Assembly: GCA_030159075.1 (NCBI GenBank)
Contig: BROG01000137.1
Location: 681,501-745,500, forward strand
Reading direction: 5' to 3'
Length of the DNA: 64,000 bases
Source: Atrina japonica
Taxonomy: Eukaryota > Mollusca > Bivalvia > Pterioida > Pinnidae
How positions within the stretch are numbered: the first letter of the stretch is position 1; every line of letters starts with the position of its first letter. Below are positions 14,226-38,760 of this stretch, in pieces. The notes under the pieces were generated by a model. The model ran no database searches and was not told where the DNA came from. It was given only the letters and a program-made list of their open reading frames with translations. The position numbers and the translations under genes were made by a program.

Positions 14226-14437
14226 CCTTTTTCTCTTGCAAAGAAGCAAACTTTTTAACTGTTGGAGTCTGCATGGACAACATCATGAGTCATCATGTGA
14301 CAGCAATTAATACTTATAGTGGAACCGCGGTTATACGACCACATAACTGACCGACTCAGAGTGGTCCGATTAGTTAGGTGGTCTATTAAGTGAGGGTCTT
14401 GGCTGATATTATGTTCATAAATAAATTATCAAGAGAC

Positions 14438-14440
<3 letters not shown>

Positions 14441-14533
<93 letters not shown>

Positions 14534-14548
14534 ATATATATATATCGT
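14441..14548. repeat. (TA)n microsatellite
   Basis: About 105 bp of TA repeats with minor interruptions. The 72-residue minus-strand frame over it (YIYIYI) is an artefact. Confidence 0.98.
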
Positions 14549-14671
14549 TATTTCTATCAAATCATTACACAAGGTATATATATAATGTATATCGATGGGA
14601 TCTACACCATCAGGTAATAATCTAAACAATTTTTTATAACGTAACACAAAACTGTTCTTGATATGTTTTAT

Positions 14672-14899
14672 ACAGTATAAGTGGAAATTTTAGCGAGGCA
14701 CAAATTTAGAGTCTTGTCCAAAAATATGGTGCATTATTTAGCGAGAAGTGATTTTAGCGGATTTTATGTTTTAAAAAGATATTACTCTTTCCTACGATGA
14801 GGAATGAATTGTTAGCGATTTTCAGTTTTAGCGATCTCACACAACCTAGTTAATAATGCCAAAATTCAATCCTCGCTAAAATTTATGCTTATACGGTAT
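14672..14899. mobile_element. Palindromic MITE, tatac...cagt family
   Basis: The ends are inverted copies: acagtataagtggaaatttt plus agcgagg, against cctcgctaaaatttatgctt plus atacggt. The interior repeats ttagcga words. Relatives lie at 19468-19708 and 39519-39764, with eroded copies near 14941-15106 and 32590-32760. Confidence 0.75.
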
Positions 14900-14940
14900 A
14901 TTGAATAATCTTTATAATAATAAACTGTTAACCTTGCAAT

Positions 14941-15106
14941 TTTCGCTCCTGTTTAATTTTCAACATTTTCGTCTATATGGCATATATGGGCTACTCTATG
15001 ATGAAAGCATAATTTTCCAGCTAAATAATTGAAGCACGGACCTATTACATGGAATCATGGTGATTAAAGGTAAGAATAAGTTTCAGGTATACAGTATTTT
15101 CAATCA
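14941..15106. mobile_element. Eroded member of the same MITE family
   Basis: Has ttttcgctcctgtttaattt at one side and gtttcaggtatacagtattt at the other, matching the termini of 39519-39764. Confidence 0.5.
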
Positions 15107-16390
15107 ATTGATCACTATTTGATTTTTGTGCAATACATTCCTCTTCAAATCAGAATACAGCCACAACATAGAAAAGCTAAGGCAATACAAATACAACGAG
15201 AAACAATATAGAATGCCATGTGTCATGTGTTGACCTTTGGTATACTAAACGTTCGACAACTCTTGTCAGTGAAAAAGTTTCTCGATTTAGAACAAATTAA
15301 AAGGATATTATCCTGGATGTTGTATATAGTGGTGTTTAAAATATTCATATTATGTACATATTTCTAGTGAATTATTGCGATTGTGTTCATATCATATGTC
15401 ACGTGAATTCCAATACTGACCAATCAAAAGCCTACAAGTACAAAGTTTACAAAGGCCAACAAGTTGAATGAGTTGAACGCAACAAGGATTTCATAAGGAT
15501 GCAATAATGTTTAAACTAAGATTCAAACTAAATAAATATATATTTTAAAAGACTCTATCATAATACATCGCTATTTCGGAGATCCTTAGAATCTATTGGA
15601 AATGTTCCTTATAACAATTAAAACCCTTCTAAACTAGAGATAATAACAGATATCAATATACCAAAAGCAACTTCGTTAATCCCGGCATGCATTGCAAGAG
15701 AAAAAATATTTTTCTATTGTTGATTCTCTCCTTACATTCAACATTGGTGTAGAACAGTGGCGTCTAGGTTTTAATGATAAGGGACCACCACCCACCCAAA
15801 AAAACAAAGGCCGGATCTTTTGCAAATAAACTAATATTGGTTTCGCTTTATGGTTCACAAATAGTTTACAAACCGGTTATTAAACTAAACCTGCTTTCCT
15901 ATGGCTAAGCAAATAAATTGTTAAAGCTACCAAAATGGAGTACAAAAGAAAGTAAACATGTCCGCAATTAATATTAATAATGCGGTCACCAAATTTGATG
16001 ACGGTGATGACGAAACAGTCACACGCACCATAGCTATTGCAAGCCTAGTTCGTGCACAGCGTTCTAAAGTTCATAGAAATTCTTTAATGGTGGAGGAGAG
16101 AACCCGGTTACAATGTACCCGGGAAGGGTCCATTTATTAACCCTGATTATCATATTTTCACTTTTTGATTTACCAGGAAAATCAAGTTTTTGTAAATGCC
16201 CGATAAATCAAAAGGTAAAAACATGATAACCAAAATGACAAATCGATAGCTGATCAATTTGGATTCTGGATAAATTAATTCACTATTTTGATATTGTAAA
16301 ATGTCGCTCTGTCGTTATGAGTACAAGCTAACTGCCAGAGTATTTAAAATGACCCGAAGACGCACCAAGGGTAACCGATAGGCATACTGG
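15107..16390. other. No gene seen
   Basis: AT-rich. A short inverted pair (tttcactttttgatttacc against ggtaaatcaaaaggtaaaa style arms) sits near 16150-16235. A fragment at about 16085-16130 (ggtggaggagagaacccggt) matches the central part of SINE-C. Confidence 0.5.
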
Positions 16391-16397
16391 TCCATGA

Positions 16398-16405
16398 AGG
16401 TATAC

Positions 16406-16445
<40 letters not shown>
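16398..16445. repeat. (GATA)n microsatellite
   Basis: Twelve or so tandem gata units. Confidence 0.97.
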
Positions 16446-16446
<1 letters not shown>

Positions 16447-16864
16447 TCATATATTAAGGATCAAGGACACGGATTGATGAGTAACACTAACAATATTCGT
16501 TTTAAAGGCAAAGTGCTGCTAATTATTTAAATATAATCCTATGAAAAAGTGTGACACGTTAATCTAACACGCGAACATACATGTATATACGCAACTACTT
16601 AATGAACGTGACCAAAACCACAAAAATATCACATACGCCTGATTCATTTATATACATTTATAATCAAAGTCATTTGATCTTCCGTCGCTCAATTACGACG
16701 TTAAGTACTCTATACCCCTCACTTCCAAACAATGAGGGATGACGATGTCTACCATGACTCATATATTTTTTGGGACTTACATAACAATTGGCAGATTAGA
16801 CATTACGTGAAGCTGAAGCTACTTAAGTACAATTACGTTGATAACTTGGATGATACAGCAAGGC

Positions 16865-16865
<1 letters not shown>

Positions 16866-16943
<78 letters not shown>

Positions 16944-16946
16944 GCA
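16866..16946. repeat. (TG)n microsatellite
   Basis: About 80 bp of TG with single-base breaks, ending in cacgcgcgc. Frames on both strands (CVCVCV, THTHTH) are artefacts. Confidence 0.97.
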
Positions 16947-17009
16947 CGCGCGCTTTGATTATTAATACATATGTGATTAAGATATTTTTTTGTAATTTTG
17001 TTTTCGCTC

Positions 17010-17766
17010 ATTAAAAGGTCATTCGCTGTGTTTACCAAAAATAAGATTTTAATTTTTTTTCTATTTTTGCTGCTTGTACTTGATGTACAATAACAAATAA
17101 GAGCTATGCACGGTTATACAAAATCTTACATTCCTACATTATTTGTGAAACTTAGTTCAGGTCCAGTGTGGTATTCATATACAAGTAGTAAGGTGGAGTT
17201 AATCAATTCCATGTGAAAAAGTGTCAAAACTGGGTTTCTCAAGCAATTTTTACAAAATGTGTAGGAGTTTAAGTATTGTTATGCCTGTGTATATCTCGTT
17301 TTTTTGTAAGCCCATTCCAAGTTTTTTCTCTGTTTAACGTCCGCTGAAAGATAGGTTTTGATATCACAAAACGAACAAAAACCACAAAAATCTAGGGGAA
17401 AATTTTGGAACATAGCTTTAAAAGGAACAGTTAAACACGAACAGTTATTTTGATCAATGTAAAAACTAACATTTCATATTAGGTTATTTATTAGTATGTG
17501 CCAAAGATATGATTTTATCAGTTTAATTTCGTTTTTCATTTGTTAACACATTAGGAAAACAAGTTAAATGTGCATATTTTTGCATTTGTTTTCATTAAAT
17601 TGCCTTGTGTTTTTCTGTCGTGTTGTGTTTTTTTCCTGATAGAAAGATAAGTTTTAAAATTTAGGATGCACGCTAAACATAAAAAAATGAAATGTATATT
17701 AATTTAAGAAGAAAACGGGAAATATATATGTTTGATAAAAAAACTAAGCTAACGCCCCTTTAAGTA
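17010..17766. mobile_element. Nested MITEs
   Basis: The outer element has gtcattcgctgtgtttacc at one end and taagctaacgcccctttaag at the other, matching termini of 20553-20921 in reverse. Inserted within it at about 17330-17700 is a second family (gaacagttaaacacgaac, tgttaacacattaggaaaac, gatagaaagataag, cgctaaacataa), also found at 36345-36560 and 39060-39345. Confidence 0.6.
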
Positions 17767-18054
17767 GTTCCGTATAATATGCCTTATATGACACTACAAT
17801 GAGTCATGTATGACAATGTATGATATAATGACATCTGCAAGTGTTTCTCACTGAGAATTGTGCATGTTTATACACTGTATATATGAACATTTTTATATGT
17901 ATTTTTGTATGCAGTATTTTTGTAACTGACACTTTGTCTTGATTTCACAATTTTGAACGAGTTTTTGATAAATAGTCCAGTATCATAGTTCAACTGCGAA
18001 ACCCTCATTTACAGAATTGCAATTGAAGAACCTTAATAGTAAAATGCAAAAATT

Positions 18055-18115
18055 AGATAGATAGATAGACACACACACTCACATAGATAGATAGATAGAT
18101 AGATAGAGAGAGAGA
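18055..18115. repeat. (GATA)n with cacacac interruption
   Basis: Two gata/taga runs separated by a short CA stretch and ending in gagagaga. Confidence 0.95.
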
Positions 18116-18130
18116 TAGCGCAAAAACATA

Positions 18131-18186
18131 CCTTCAATGTAGAATATTAGCAATTCTGTTGAACACCAAATTCCGGTATTCATATT
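18131..18186 (-). CDS. Candidate start exon with signal-like peptide
   Basis: On the minus strand a strong acceptor (ttcttttttttcag, AG 18188-18187) is followed by AAATATG and an open frame MNTGIWCSTELLIFYIE, then donor GAAG|gtatgt (GT 18130-18129). A short hydrophobic start is what gene A lacks. However, joining this exon to the acceptor at 7095 puts the frame out by one. A weaker AG at 7057-7056 would fit in phase, giving ...YIE-G-NIGKEF. It may belong to another gene or be chance. Confidence 0.3.
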
Positions 18187-18599
18187 TCTGAAAAAAAAGA
18201 TTAACCTTAATTGGTTTTTTCACTTGTTATATCTTAAAATGTCTGAAAAAACAATATATAACTATAGGGTGAAATTTAACCATTTCTTAAATTTTATCGT
18301 TAATGTATTAAGCATATTTGCCATTTCTACAAGGTTTCAATATTTGAAATGTTAAAATAAACATTTATCCCTTAGGAATCTAAATGATATACCTTTTCAG
18401 TTGTCTTTGACAGGTGTTTTATGGTCTTTGGTGCAGAAAGTAATAATTCGATGGGGTGTTGAAATGTCCATAACGATTATGTCCAGAGATTATACCCCTG
18501 TTATGATCTAGGTCTGACAAAGGGACTCGAGGTGGGCGTTAGAAAGGAATGCTTACTTCTCCTTGGTATATTTTTGTTTGTATGTGTGTGTGTGGTTTT

Positions 18600-18880
18600 T
18601 TTTCTTTTTTTTTTACTCAGTGATTTTCAGTTATATGGTAGTGGCATGTTTTAATGGTGGCGGAGAGAACACGGTTACACTGTACCCGCGAAGACATCAC
18701 CGGCCTTCCGTAAGTAAATTAGCAAACGTCCTCAAAATCAGCTTAGGGGTCTAGCGACCAATTCTAAATGGTGGAGAGAATCTGGCTACAATGCCGTGGG
18801 GAAGATACCACAAGTCAGTCGGAAGACAACTGGCAAACCTTCTCACTAAATTAGGTTAGGTTCCAGAGGGGTGGCACATT
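18600..18880 (+). repeat. SINE-C central-domain fragments, two in tandem
   Basis: Two related stretches (gtggcggagagaacacggtt ... cttccgtaagtaaattagca, then aatggtggagagaatctggc ... gaagacaactggcaaacct) match the interior of the SINE-C copies at 35000-35215 and 53657-53955. The tRNA-like head is absent. Confidence 0.6.
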
Positions 18881-19111
18881 TTAAACTTAATCTATTATAA
18901 TATATATTATTGAATTGTATACCGGTATAGATGCTATACGGAAAAACATATTATAACGATGTTTCACTCTGTATGATTAAAATCATAAATACATATATGT
19001 CCTTTATGCATGTTTGTCCGTATCAATGAGGATTTTCCCACTAGAAAATGCTGTCATTCATTCATTTACCAGTATTCAGATAATCAATCATTTCCAAGTG
19101 ACCAAAATTGA

Positions 19112-19388
19112 TTTGTTTGTTTGTTTATTGTTGTTTAACGTCCCACTCAAGAATATTTCACTCTATGGAGACGTCACCAAATGCCGGTGAAGGGCTTCAA
19201 ATGTTGGCCTATGCTCGGCATCTACGGCCATTGAGCAGTGAGGTTTCTTTAACGTGCCGACACCTACTGTGACACGGGACCTCCAGTTTTTACTGTCTCA
19301 TCCGAAAGACAGGAAACCAACCTGTCGCCGGCGGGACTCGAACTCACGACCTCACGATCCAGAGTCGAGCGCGCTACCGACTGAGCCA
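19112..19388 (-). mobile_element. SINE-A, copy 1, with 12-bp target duplications
   Basis: A full-length tRNA-derived SINE in minus orientation. The head (reverse complement of cgactgagccaga) has a TGGCTCAGTCGG A box and a GAGTTCGAGTCCC B box. Its tail is gtttattgttgtttaacgtc at the low-coordinate side. Perfect 12-bp flanks gaccaaaattga occur at 19100-19111 and 19389-19400, so this is an intact insertion. Confidence 0.9.
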
Positions 19389-19467
19389 GACCAAAATTGA
19401 AAATGGAAAACGGCAAAACGATGACTCAAAACTATTGTAAAATGTTGTTCCTACACTACACAGAGAT

Positions 19468-19708
19468 GTTATACCTGGAAATGTTCGCTCCCGATTAATT
19501 TTCGCCTTTTTCGCCCTAACACGAGAGGGCGAATATAGAATGAAAGCCAAAATTTTAAGTTTATTTTTTTAACACGGGCATTCCATACTATCCATACTAT
19601 TCATGACACCGGCTGTAGTGATTTAGGCTGAGTATAAGACGGGCAAATATGTTTCCTGACGGCAAAAGGGCGAAAAATAACCAGGGGCGAAAGTTACAGG
19701 GTATACAG
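19468..19708. mobile_element. Palindromic MITE, tatac...cagt family
   Basis: Termini gttatacctggaaatgttcg and cgaaagttacagggtataca are inverted copies. The interior has gattaattttcgcctttttc against gggcgaaaaataacc. It is non-coding. Confidence 0.75.
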
Positions 19709-19744
19709 TAGTCAGACCAATCAAAGTATCAAGAGGTTTTATTA

Positions 19745-20045
19745 GTTAATTAGTTGTGTTATTGTTTTTTTTTAATCCTTTTTCCTCTTCCTAGATTGAC
19801 ATACAATAACAAAAATTAGATAAACACAGGTATAACAATTCTTAAATTCCTATATATTTTGTGAAACTTGCTTGAGAAGGTTTGGCACTGGACCTGACTT
19901 TATTTTCAAAAAATATATAGAAATATAAGACAGTGTGTGACTGTGTGTATAGCTCTTATTTGTTTTTGTACATCAAGTAAAAGTAGTTAAAGAAGATAAA
20001 AAAGATCTTATATTTGGGCAACAGAGCTAATGCACTTTAATCTTA
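19745..20045. mobile_element. Part of the cttaaagg...cctttaag MITE family
   Basis: Shares ttgacatacaataac, aacacaggtataacaattct, taaattcctatatat and tgtacatcaagtaaaagtag with 20553-20921 and 44143-44893. It ends raggedly near agctaatgcactttaa. Confidence 0.6.
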
Positions 20046-20109
20046 TGTGTAAGTATCAAAACGGAGAACTTCTCAGACATCAAAAGAATGAAATAAAAAT
20101 TATGACTTA

Positions 20110-20150
20110 CCTGAGTTATAAGACTCCAGACATCAATGAAAGACCCACAT
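20110..20150 (-). other. Possible non-coding exon
   Basis: A 41-nt minus-strand interval is bounded by tatttatttag| and ACTCAG|gtaagt. It has no start codon that stays open into the donor. If real it would be a 5' UTR exon upstream of the candidate exon at 18131-18186. The only evidence is the splice-site consensus. Confidence 0.2.
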
Positions 20151-20552
20151 CTAAATAAATATACACGTTTAATACAGAATATTGATAGCCTAACATTTCA
20201 ATGAGATTAATTTGCAAACGGCATCTTGCATTATTTGCAGAAGGAAATTTTCATTCTGTAGCTTAGCTGAAGGCGATACATTTGTGTTTATTTGAAATTT
20301 TCCAAACATCTATTTGTGGAAAGAATTATTCCTCAGGTAACGAGCCTAATCCCACGATAGGGTTTGTAAATTAATTTTTTTGATAACATAAATCGAAAAT
20401 ATGAAATGATACACGAGTTTGTGTGAGGAATTGATATTTCTCGGTATAGGAATTTAATGCCGATATATGATGAAGATGTAACAATGATAGAAATGTATGA
20501 AAAAGAGTTTTCGATACCGTTTACATAGAGTTTATATTAGATTTTTTACCTT

Positions 20553-20921
20553 AAGGGGGCATTTGCTGTGGGGTTTTTTAAATGCTTTCCTTTTACTACT
20601 TAGATTGATAGACAATAACAAAAAATAACAAAAAAGAGACATACACAGGCATTCAAGTTCTTAAATTCCTATATATATTTAGTGAAAAGTGCTTGAGAAC
20701 CCAGTTTGACAATTATTTACTTGTAGTTGATTGATTCAACCTTACTATTTGTATATGCATACCATAATAGGCCTGACCATTTTCACAAAATATATTGTAA
20801 TATAAAACAAATATGCCTTTGTATAACTTTTATTTGTTATTGTATATTAAGTACATTATCAAGAATTAAAAGTAGAAAAAACATGGAAAAATATTTGGTA
20901 AACACAGCTACGTCCCTTTAA
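20553..20921. mobile_element. MITE with cttaaggg/ccctttaag ends
   Basis: Termini ccttaagggggcatttgctg and cacagctacgtccctttaag are inverted copies. The interior carries ttgatagacaataac and ttgattcaaccttactattt, repeated at 44143-44893. Confidence 0.7.
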
Positions 20922-21259
20922 GACACAACAAATCAGAGAAGTTCCAAATCTGTTCTGCATTTAGATTTGCAAATTAACTCATCCATTCTTTTGCACTATT
21001 CGATACTAATGAAATTTTACTCCGACAATGAAAACTGTAAGTGACTTTTCATGCTTTCATGGTTTTCTGTTTTTGTTTTGCTGTCTTAGAAACTTAACTA
21101 CGGTAAAAGCTGTCACCTCTATATAAGGATTAACTGTTTATAAAGGCCAGTTTTTTAAGTCCCTTGACTGCATACTTCAACTAAATTGAACCTGTGTATA
21201 AGGATTACCTGCATGGGCGGTCCCTATATACAAGTTTCATGTATTTACACAAGAATGCA

Positions 21260-21530
21260 CCAGATATCCATGGTACGAGGACTATAGACTAAAAGTTTTA
21301 CATCGACGCAATGACTATATATACTATAGGAAACCATATCTAGTTTCATAAAAAGAGTGTTATCCGAAGTATCATGACTAAAGATCTTACATTGATACAA
21401 TGGCTGTGTTAAGAGGCACGGTATCTAGTCTCATAAAAAGATAATGGCTCTAGACTAAAGGTATTATATCGACATGGCTGTGCTAGGGGGCACAGTTTCT
21501 AGTTTCATAAAAAGGAAGGATTATAGAAGG
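21260..21530. repeat. Tandem repeat, about 75-85 bp unit
   Basis: Three units each contain atggctgtgctaggggcac-like text followed by ctagtttcataaaaag; the first is the most divergent. No coding is seen. Confidence 0.7.
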
Positions 21531-21688
21531 TGAATGAAAGTGAAACCAATGAAAAACAACTTTTTGAATTTCTAAGTTTAGTTATATCAATACCTTCCAG
21601 TAAATGGCGGATGTTTCACATAAAAAACATTCTAACTACAACTAAATAATGGCTCAGTAAGGAATGTGTGAGATGAATGTAAAATACA

Positions 21689-21752
21689 GTAAAACCTGCT
21701 TTAGCGACCACCTGTGTATAAAGACCACCTGGTCATAAAGACTAATCAAATC
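21689..21752. mobile_element. pogo-like MITE end fragment
   Basis: Begins tacagtaaaacctgctttag and continues cgaccacctgtgtataaaga, the same terminus as the element at 60800-60987. The other end is missing. Confidence 0.6.
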
Positions 21753-21754
21753 AA

Positions 21755-22430
21755 CCGTTCAGTTATTTGGTATCATCTAAATACTTGTACACTGGAGCCG
21801 AGTAAGCTGACTAACTTTATCACAAAGTCTTCTTAGGTTTCAAGAAGGTCGGGCTCGCGCTAGCTAAAGTTGAGGAACTGCCCCACTCGGCCATCTACAT
21901 CCTTCTGAGCAGACACCGCCAAATATTTTCCCATAGGCCTCAATGCTAATTTACAAAACTTCCGGTCACTGTCACACCCATGTTTATTAAATCTGGGTCA
22001 AATAAGTACCCTGTGCTGAAAGATCAATATTTTTGATAACAAAATATGCAATCAAAAGTATGTATTTTTACTTCAAATTTTCACTTGTTTACAACTCGTG
22101 GTATTCCGCACCAAAGGAAAATATCTATTCTGATATGACTCCTCCATTTAAATTTTCAACCGTCATTGTTTATCACCTTAATTTCATTAATTAATGGCAA
22201 AACTTTTTTTGACCAATCAGATCGTTTGGCTCATTTTACCCTCCACTCAACTGCAGGTGTCCAATGTCTGCGTTCATGTTGTAAACAAAGCAGGTGGTTT
22301 CCCTACTGTATAGTAGAGTGATTCATTATTTACATATTTCATGAAGTGTGATATACTCATTCATCTAAATCATTGTAATCATACAGTTATCATACAGACA
22401 CCATATCATAAGATTGCACATGACCGTTGT
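21755..22430. other. No gene seen
   Basis: Mixed non-coding sequence. The frame 22341-22595 has no motif and overlaps a hairpin. Confidence 0.5.
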
Positions 22431-22431
22431 A

Positions 22432-22598
22432 GTGGAAGGATTAAATTCAACGTTAAATCCTTCCGCTTCTTTGATATCCTGGAACCCGTTTTACAAAAGG
22501 TCGTAAGTCCTAAATCCTACGTCTTAGTCCTAGTTGTCATGGAATTGACCAGCGAAGTGTTGTCATGGTTGTTTGGACTAAAAGTTAGGATTTAGGAC
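22432..22598. mobile_element. Small hairpin repeats
   Basis: Two adjacent hairpins: ggaaggatttaaattc-style arms (ggaaggatt ... aatccttcc) at 22434-22466, and gtcctaaatcctacgtctta against aaaagttaggatttaggacc at 22506-22598. They may be MITE remnants. Confidence 0.5.
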
Positions 22599-22931
22599 CA
22601 AAGCAATCCGATGATACGTGCAATTATACGTGCATTTTTGTTGTTGTTGTTGTTTTGGTTTTTTTTTTTTATAGTTTTCGTGCTCATTTATAAATAAACG
22701 AGATTTATATGTTTTACATTTTATTTAGTAAAAAAATTAATAAATATAAATCATATAAACAAAATCAATTATTTTGCTTAAAGATGGTCTATGTAATCGA
22801 GTTACGAAATTGATTAACTGTCAATTAAAGCAAATAGAACAAAGTCAAGTTAAAAACATTGATAACAAACAAAGCAAAATATAAACGGGGATCTGTACAA
22901 ACATGTTTGAATGAACTGATATAACTGATCT

Positions 22932-22937
22932 TTTATT
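22932..22937 (-). terminator. Possible poly(A) signal of gene B
   Basis: AATAAA on the minus strand (TTTATT on plus), about 370 nt beyond the gene B stop codon. It was chosen by hexamer alone. Confidence 0.35.
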
Positions 22938-23308
22938 AGAAATTTGTTTTAAAATGTTGATGCCCTCTAAAGCCACGACAACAATGTGGCTGTGGGTTAT
23001 AGATATATGTTGACATTTCCTCATTGCAATAGTATCAATCAATTCAGCAATCAATATTGATTTATAATGTCACAATCTCTTACCAACACCAGTTTCCCAG
23101 TGCTTTTTCTTCCCGAGCTGTGTTTCAAAATAAACACATCAGAAAAAGTAAAAGTACTGTGTACTTTAATTTTTTTAAGTTGTTTCAGTTACTGGGCAGT
23201 GTATGTGATTCATGCCAAAATCAATGTATATTTCAGCCATTCCTTGGTATCTTTAAATGACCAATAATGATAGTTTTGTTCAAATGGGTTTTCTATACCA
23301 TCTTCATT

Positions 23309-35815
<12,507 letters not shown>

Positions 35816-35847
35816 CTGAAATAGACAATCTTTTGGTTACAAATATT

Positions 35848-35900
35848 ACCAATCAACAGCAGGATTAGAGGGAAATATTGTGCATAAATATTGAAATAAG
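35848..35900 (-). pseudogene. Decayed duplicate of the signal-peptide exon
   Basis: About 73-75 bp upstream of coding exon 1 the same sequence recurs: aatcaacagcaggattagag against gatcaacagcaagataagag, and ttgaaata against ctgaaata. The copy still translates to PLILLLIG in one frame, but its acceptor is ttcaA instead of ttcaG. So it should not be spliced in. Confidence 0.7.
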
Positions 35901-35959
35901 GAATTGTTGTTTAATTCCATCAATCAAGTTGGCAAAGTCTTATTTATCATAAAAATATA

Positions 35960-36095
35960 CGAATCTCAGATACCAAAGTATAAATCTTCAGAATGCCCAG
36001 AATACATATACAACTCTGTTGAACACTGGACAAGCATGTACCTCTGAAAATTCAGAGGTGGGATCAGGTGCCATGGAGGAGTAAGCATCACAATC
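35960..36095 (-). mobile_element. Penelope-like 3'-end solo fragment
   Basis: taccaaagtataaatcttca, gtacctctgaaaattcagag and gtgccatggaggagtaagca match the 3' module of copies 2 and 4. There is no RT. It is in gene B intron 1. Confidence 0.7.
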
Positions 36096-36119
36096 CAGTA
36101 CATGTATTTTTTAACATGT

Positions 36120-36215
36120 GTATTTACTTTAGTTGTTGCTGTTGTTATTGTTGGTGGTGGTGTTGGTGCTGGTGGTTGTGTTGTTGTTGGTTGTGGTGGT
36201 GGTGCTGTTGTTTTT
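36120..36215. repeat. (GTT/GGT)n-rich tract
   Basis: Imperfect gttgttgttattgttggtgg trinucleotide-type repeat in gene B intron 1. Confidence 0.85.
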
Positions 36216-36344
36216 CAGAGATACTATCACGAAACCTTCGTTAGCTCACAGGGGTTCTGTAAGTAAGGTTCAAGGTGCGTAGTGGTAAACACAACCAGTA
36301 CGTGAACAAACGATTATAGTAACATGTAGTCCATAAACAACGAC

Positions 36345-36560
36345 TCATTACATTATACCATTCCACTTTTTTCTGTTAAGCGTCTTTTGTTAACACATTG
36401 GGAAAATACTTAAATGTACTTCAAATTGCATTTGTTCTCCTAAAGGATGTCTTGCTTTTTCTGTGGTCTTGTGTGGTTTCTTTCCTGATAGAAATATTTC
36501 TGTTTTTTTATTTAAAGGTGGACACTAAATATAAAAACAAAACCTTATGGTGACTATGTG
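36345..36560 (+). mobile_element. Dispersed repeat, gttaacacattgggaaaata family
   Basis: Shares tgttaacacattgggaaaat, cttgctttttctgtggtctt, cctgatagaaata and ggacactaaatataaa with 17330-17700 and 39060-39345. Confidence 0.55.
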
Positions 36561-38090
36561 AGTGCGTACGATGCGATAATTACTGTCTGCTCGTTACAAT
36601 GCACTTGTCTAAGCAACATGATATCGCTGTACAAACTAAAGTGCACTACCTACCAATTATAATTATCATGTCAAAAGATGTAACATAAATATGTTAAGTC
36701 ATAGGATATTGCCAATAGTTTATTTCCTGGCCCTTCAATATGAATACCTCCAGTTTCCTCTAACTTTGAAAATACGACTCGGTAAAGTAGCTATCTGCTT
36801 TAGGTGTTTGTAATCTATGTCAGATGTGCGTATTTAACTGTAGGGATTTTTTTTAATAAGCAGGGTCCTATATCGTGCATCCAATTACGAGTAAAAATGC
36901 AGTAGAGACAAACAAGGCCAATTATGCATCGACAAAAAACAAATTATCAAATGTTAGATTTAATAGTCTGATCTAAACATTAGAAAGGAGTATTCTATTT
37001 AGATATTTAGAGTTGAAAGGGCTAAGCGCAATTCTACATACTAGTATTTTTGTGACACAAACATACCATTAACTCATCAACCCCTGAAAAAAAAAGATGG
37101 ACTCTTCTGTAAATCAACGACTTAGACCAGTCCAAATGTGTTTTTAGGGGTATATGGGTTAAAAGTGTTAACCATGAAAGCATGTGTCATGAAATCCAAT
37201 TATTATTCGTTCGATGAGAAACACTGATTCGTCATGAACATCGTCAATGTTGTTATCAAATTGATTAATGTAATATATAGATATTAATATTCATATTTCA
37301 ACACCAGAAACCTGAAGTCATGAAATATTACTTAATAATATTTTGAGTTTTGCATTAACGTCGAGATAGCGAAGATTGCTCGAATTTCCGGGATACTGTA
37401 TTTCACTATACTTATGTGACCGGAACATGTGAACAAAATGATATGGATTACCGGAATACTTAGCTTAGCTACCATCAGTTCCTTAGAAAAACTTGTTAAT
37501 TTGGAGTTGAAATATCGTTTAAAATGATATTTTATGATTGTGTGTTTCGTTTTCAGTCACATCAGGACGTTTTATAGATGTATGATCGAAATAACAAAAT
37601 AAAATTTGAATATCTGAACACATTCAGTGACTTTGGACACGGATTTTTTGGTGGAAATCATTGATTTCTTACAGCAACTTTACTACACAATATGTACAAC
37701 CTTAGGGTTGAAAAAAGTGATAATTGGTCGGAATAACGGGAAACAGTGTTACGCTATTCGAATGAGTTCTAGACACACGTTACTCCAAAATTATTTGGAT
37801 GTAATTTTCTAATTTGTTATTTCAACGATTTATGCAGAACGTAAAAGTAAGACGTCAAAAATTTTAAATATCCTTTTTCGGGTTCTCACAAGAAAATAAA
37901 TTGTCTGTTTAAATAAATAAAACTTAATTTCTAATTCAGAAAATTAAAACTGGAAATACCAGTGTATAATGTCATGGTATTTAATTCTTTGTTTAAGGGT
38001 GAAAATTCAATTGAAATACGATAAGAAATGGCTCCACAAACTATCTGGGGGTTTTTTTTTTTTTTGTTTTTTTTTTTTTTTTTCCTACCC
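36561..38090. other. Gene B intron 1, no exon seen
   Basis: AT-rich, with long T runs near 38053-38085. Frames at 37627-37812 and 37969-38252 have no motif and cover homopolymers. Confidence 0.5.
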
Positions 38091-38091
38091 G

Positions 38092-38235
38092 GTAAAACTC
38101 TTTTTACTGTATGGTTTTTATATAGTTTATATAAGGAATCACAAAGCTTCTCACTCGTTACAGCTCTTTTGTTGTATGTTTATATAGTTTACATAAGGGA
38201 CTCACAAAGTGTCTCACCCGGTATAGCTCTTTTGG
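38092..38235. repeat. Tandem duplication of about 63 bp
   Basis: tatatagtttatataaggaa ... ctcgttacagctctttt is followed directly by atatagtttacataagggac ... cccggtatagctctttt. A shorter third echo (cccggtaaaactcttttt) precedes them. Confidence 0.75.
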
Positions 38236-38479
38236 ATACGCGTGCGTCTTAATTTAGAATGCTATTTTCAAAACAATGTAAATGATATATCATGACCGAA
38301 AATATGATAAACAGAAATGTATGAAATTCTGTTAAACACCATTTTTTAACATAATCGCTGCATAAGTTTTTAATATAATCGCATACCAGTAATATATTCT
38401 CAGAGTAATGTTTAATCAATATTACTTCCCATCCTTATATATACAATTATCTGCCATCCCAAACGATTTGACTAAAATC

Positions 38480-38760
38480 TTATAAACACAATACCAAAGT
38501 TATAGTACTGCAAGAAATGCCCACTTAAGATGATCCATTCTGTCAAAAAGACTTCATCAGTCGAGCTCGAATTTAAAATAGGTGTAGAGTTCCGAAACAA
38601 AAATTGGTATCATACAATGCCAAAATAATCTAAATGTATTCCTAAATCCGTTTAAAAGTAACCTCTGTAAAATGATGACTCTCTTAGCTTTTGAGAGGTT
38701 TAGAATTATCCATTTAGTACTATTCATTCGAAATATTACTATACAATTACTATAGTAGCC
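38480..38760. mobile_element. Foldback element relative
   Basis: cacaataccaaagttatagt, gacttcatcagtcgagctcg, gtaacctctgtaaaatgatg and gaggtttagaattat match the family at 2615-3165. Confidence 0.6.

Noticed and set aside
14429..14647. Frames over TA and TG tracts (also 51995-52207, 62192-62445 and 16732-17038)
   Set aside because: Low-complexity dinucleotide translation.
22341..22595. 84-residue plus-strand frame
   Set aside because: It overlaps two hairpins and shows no motif or splice context.
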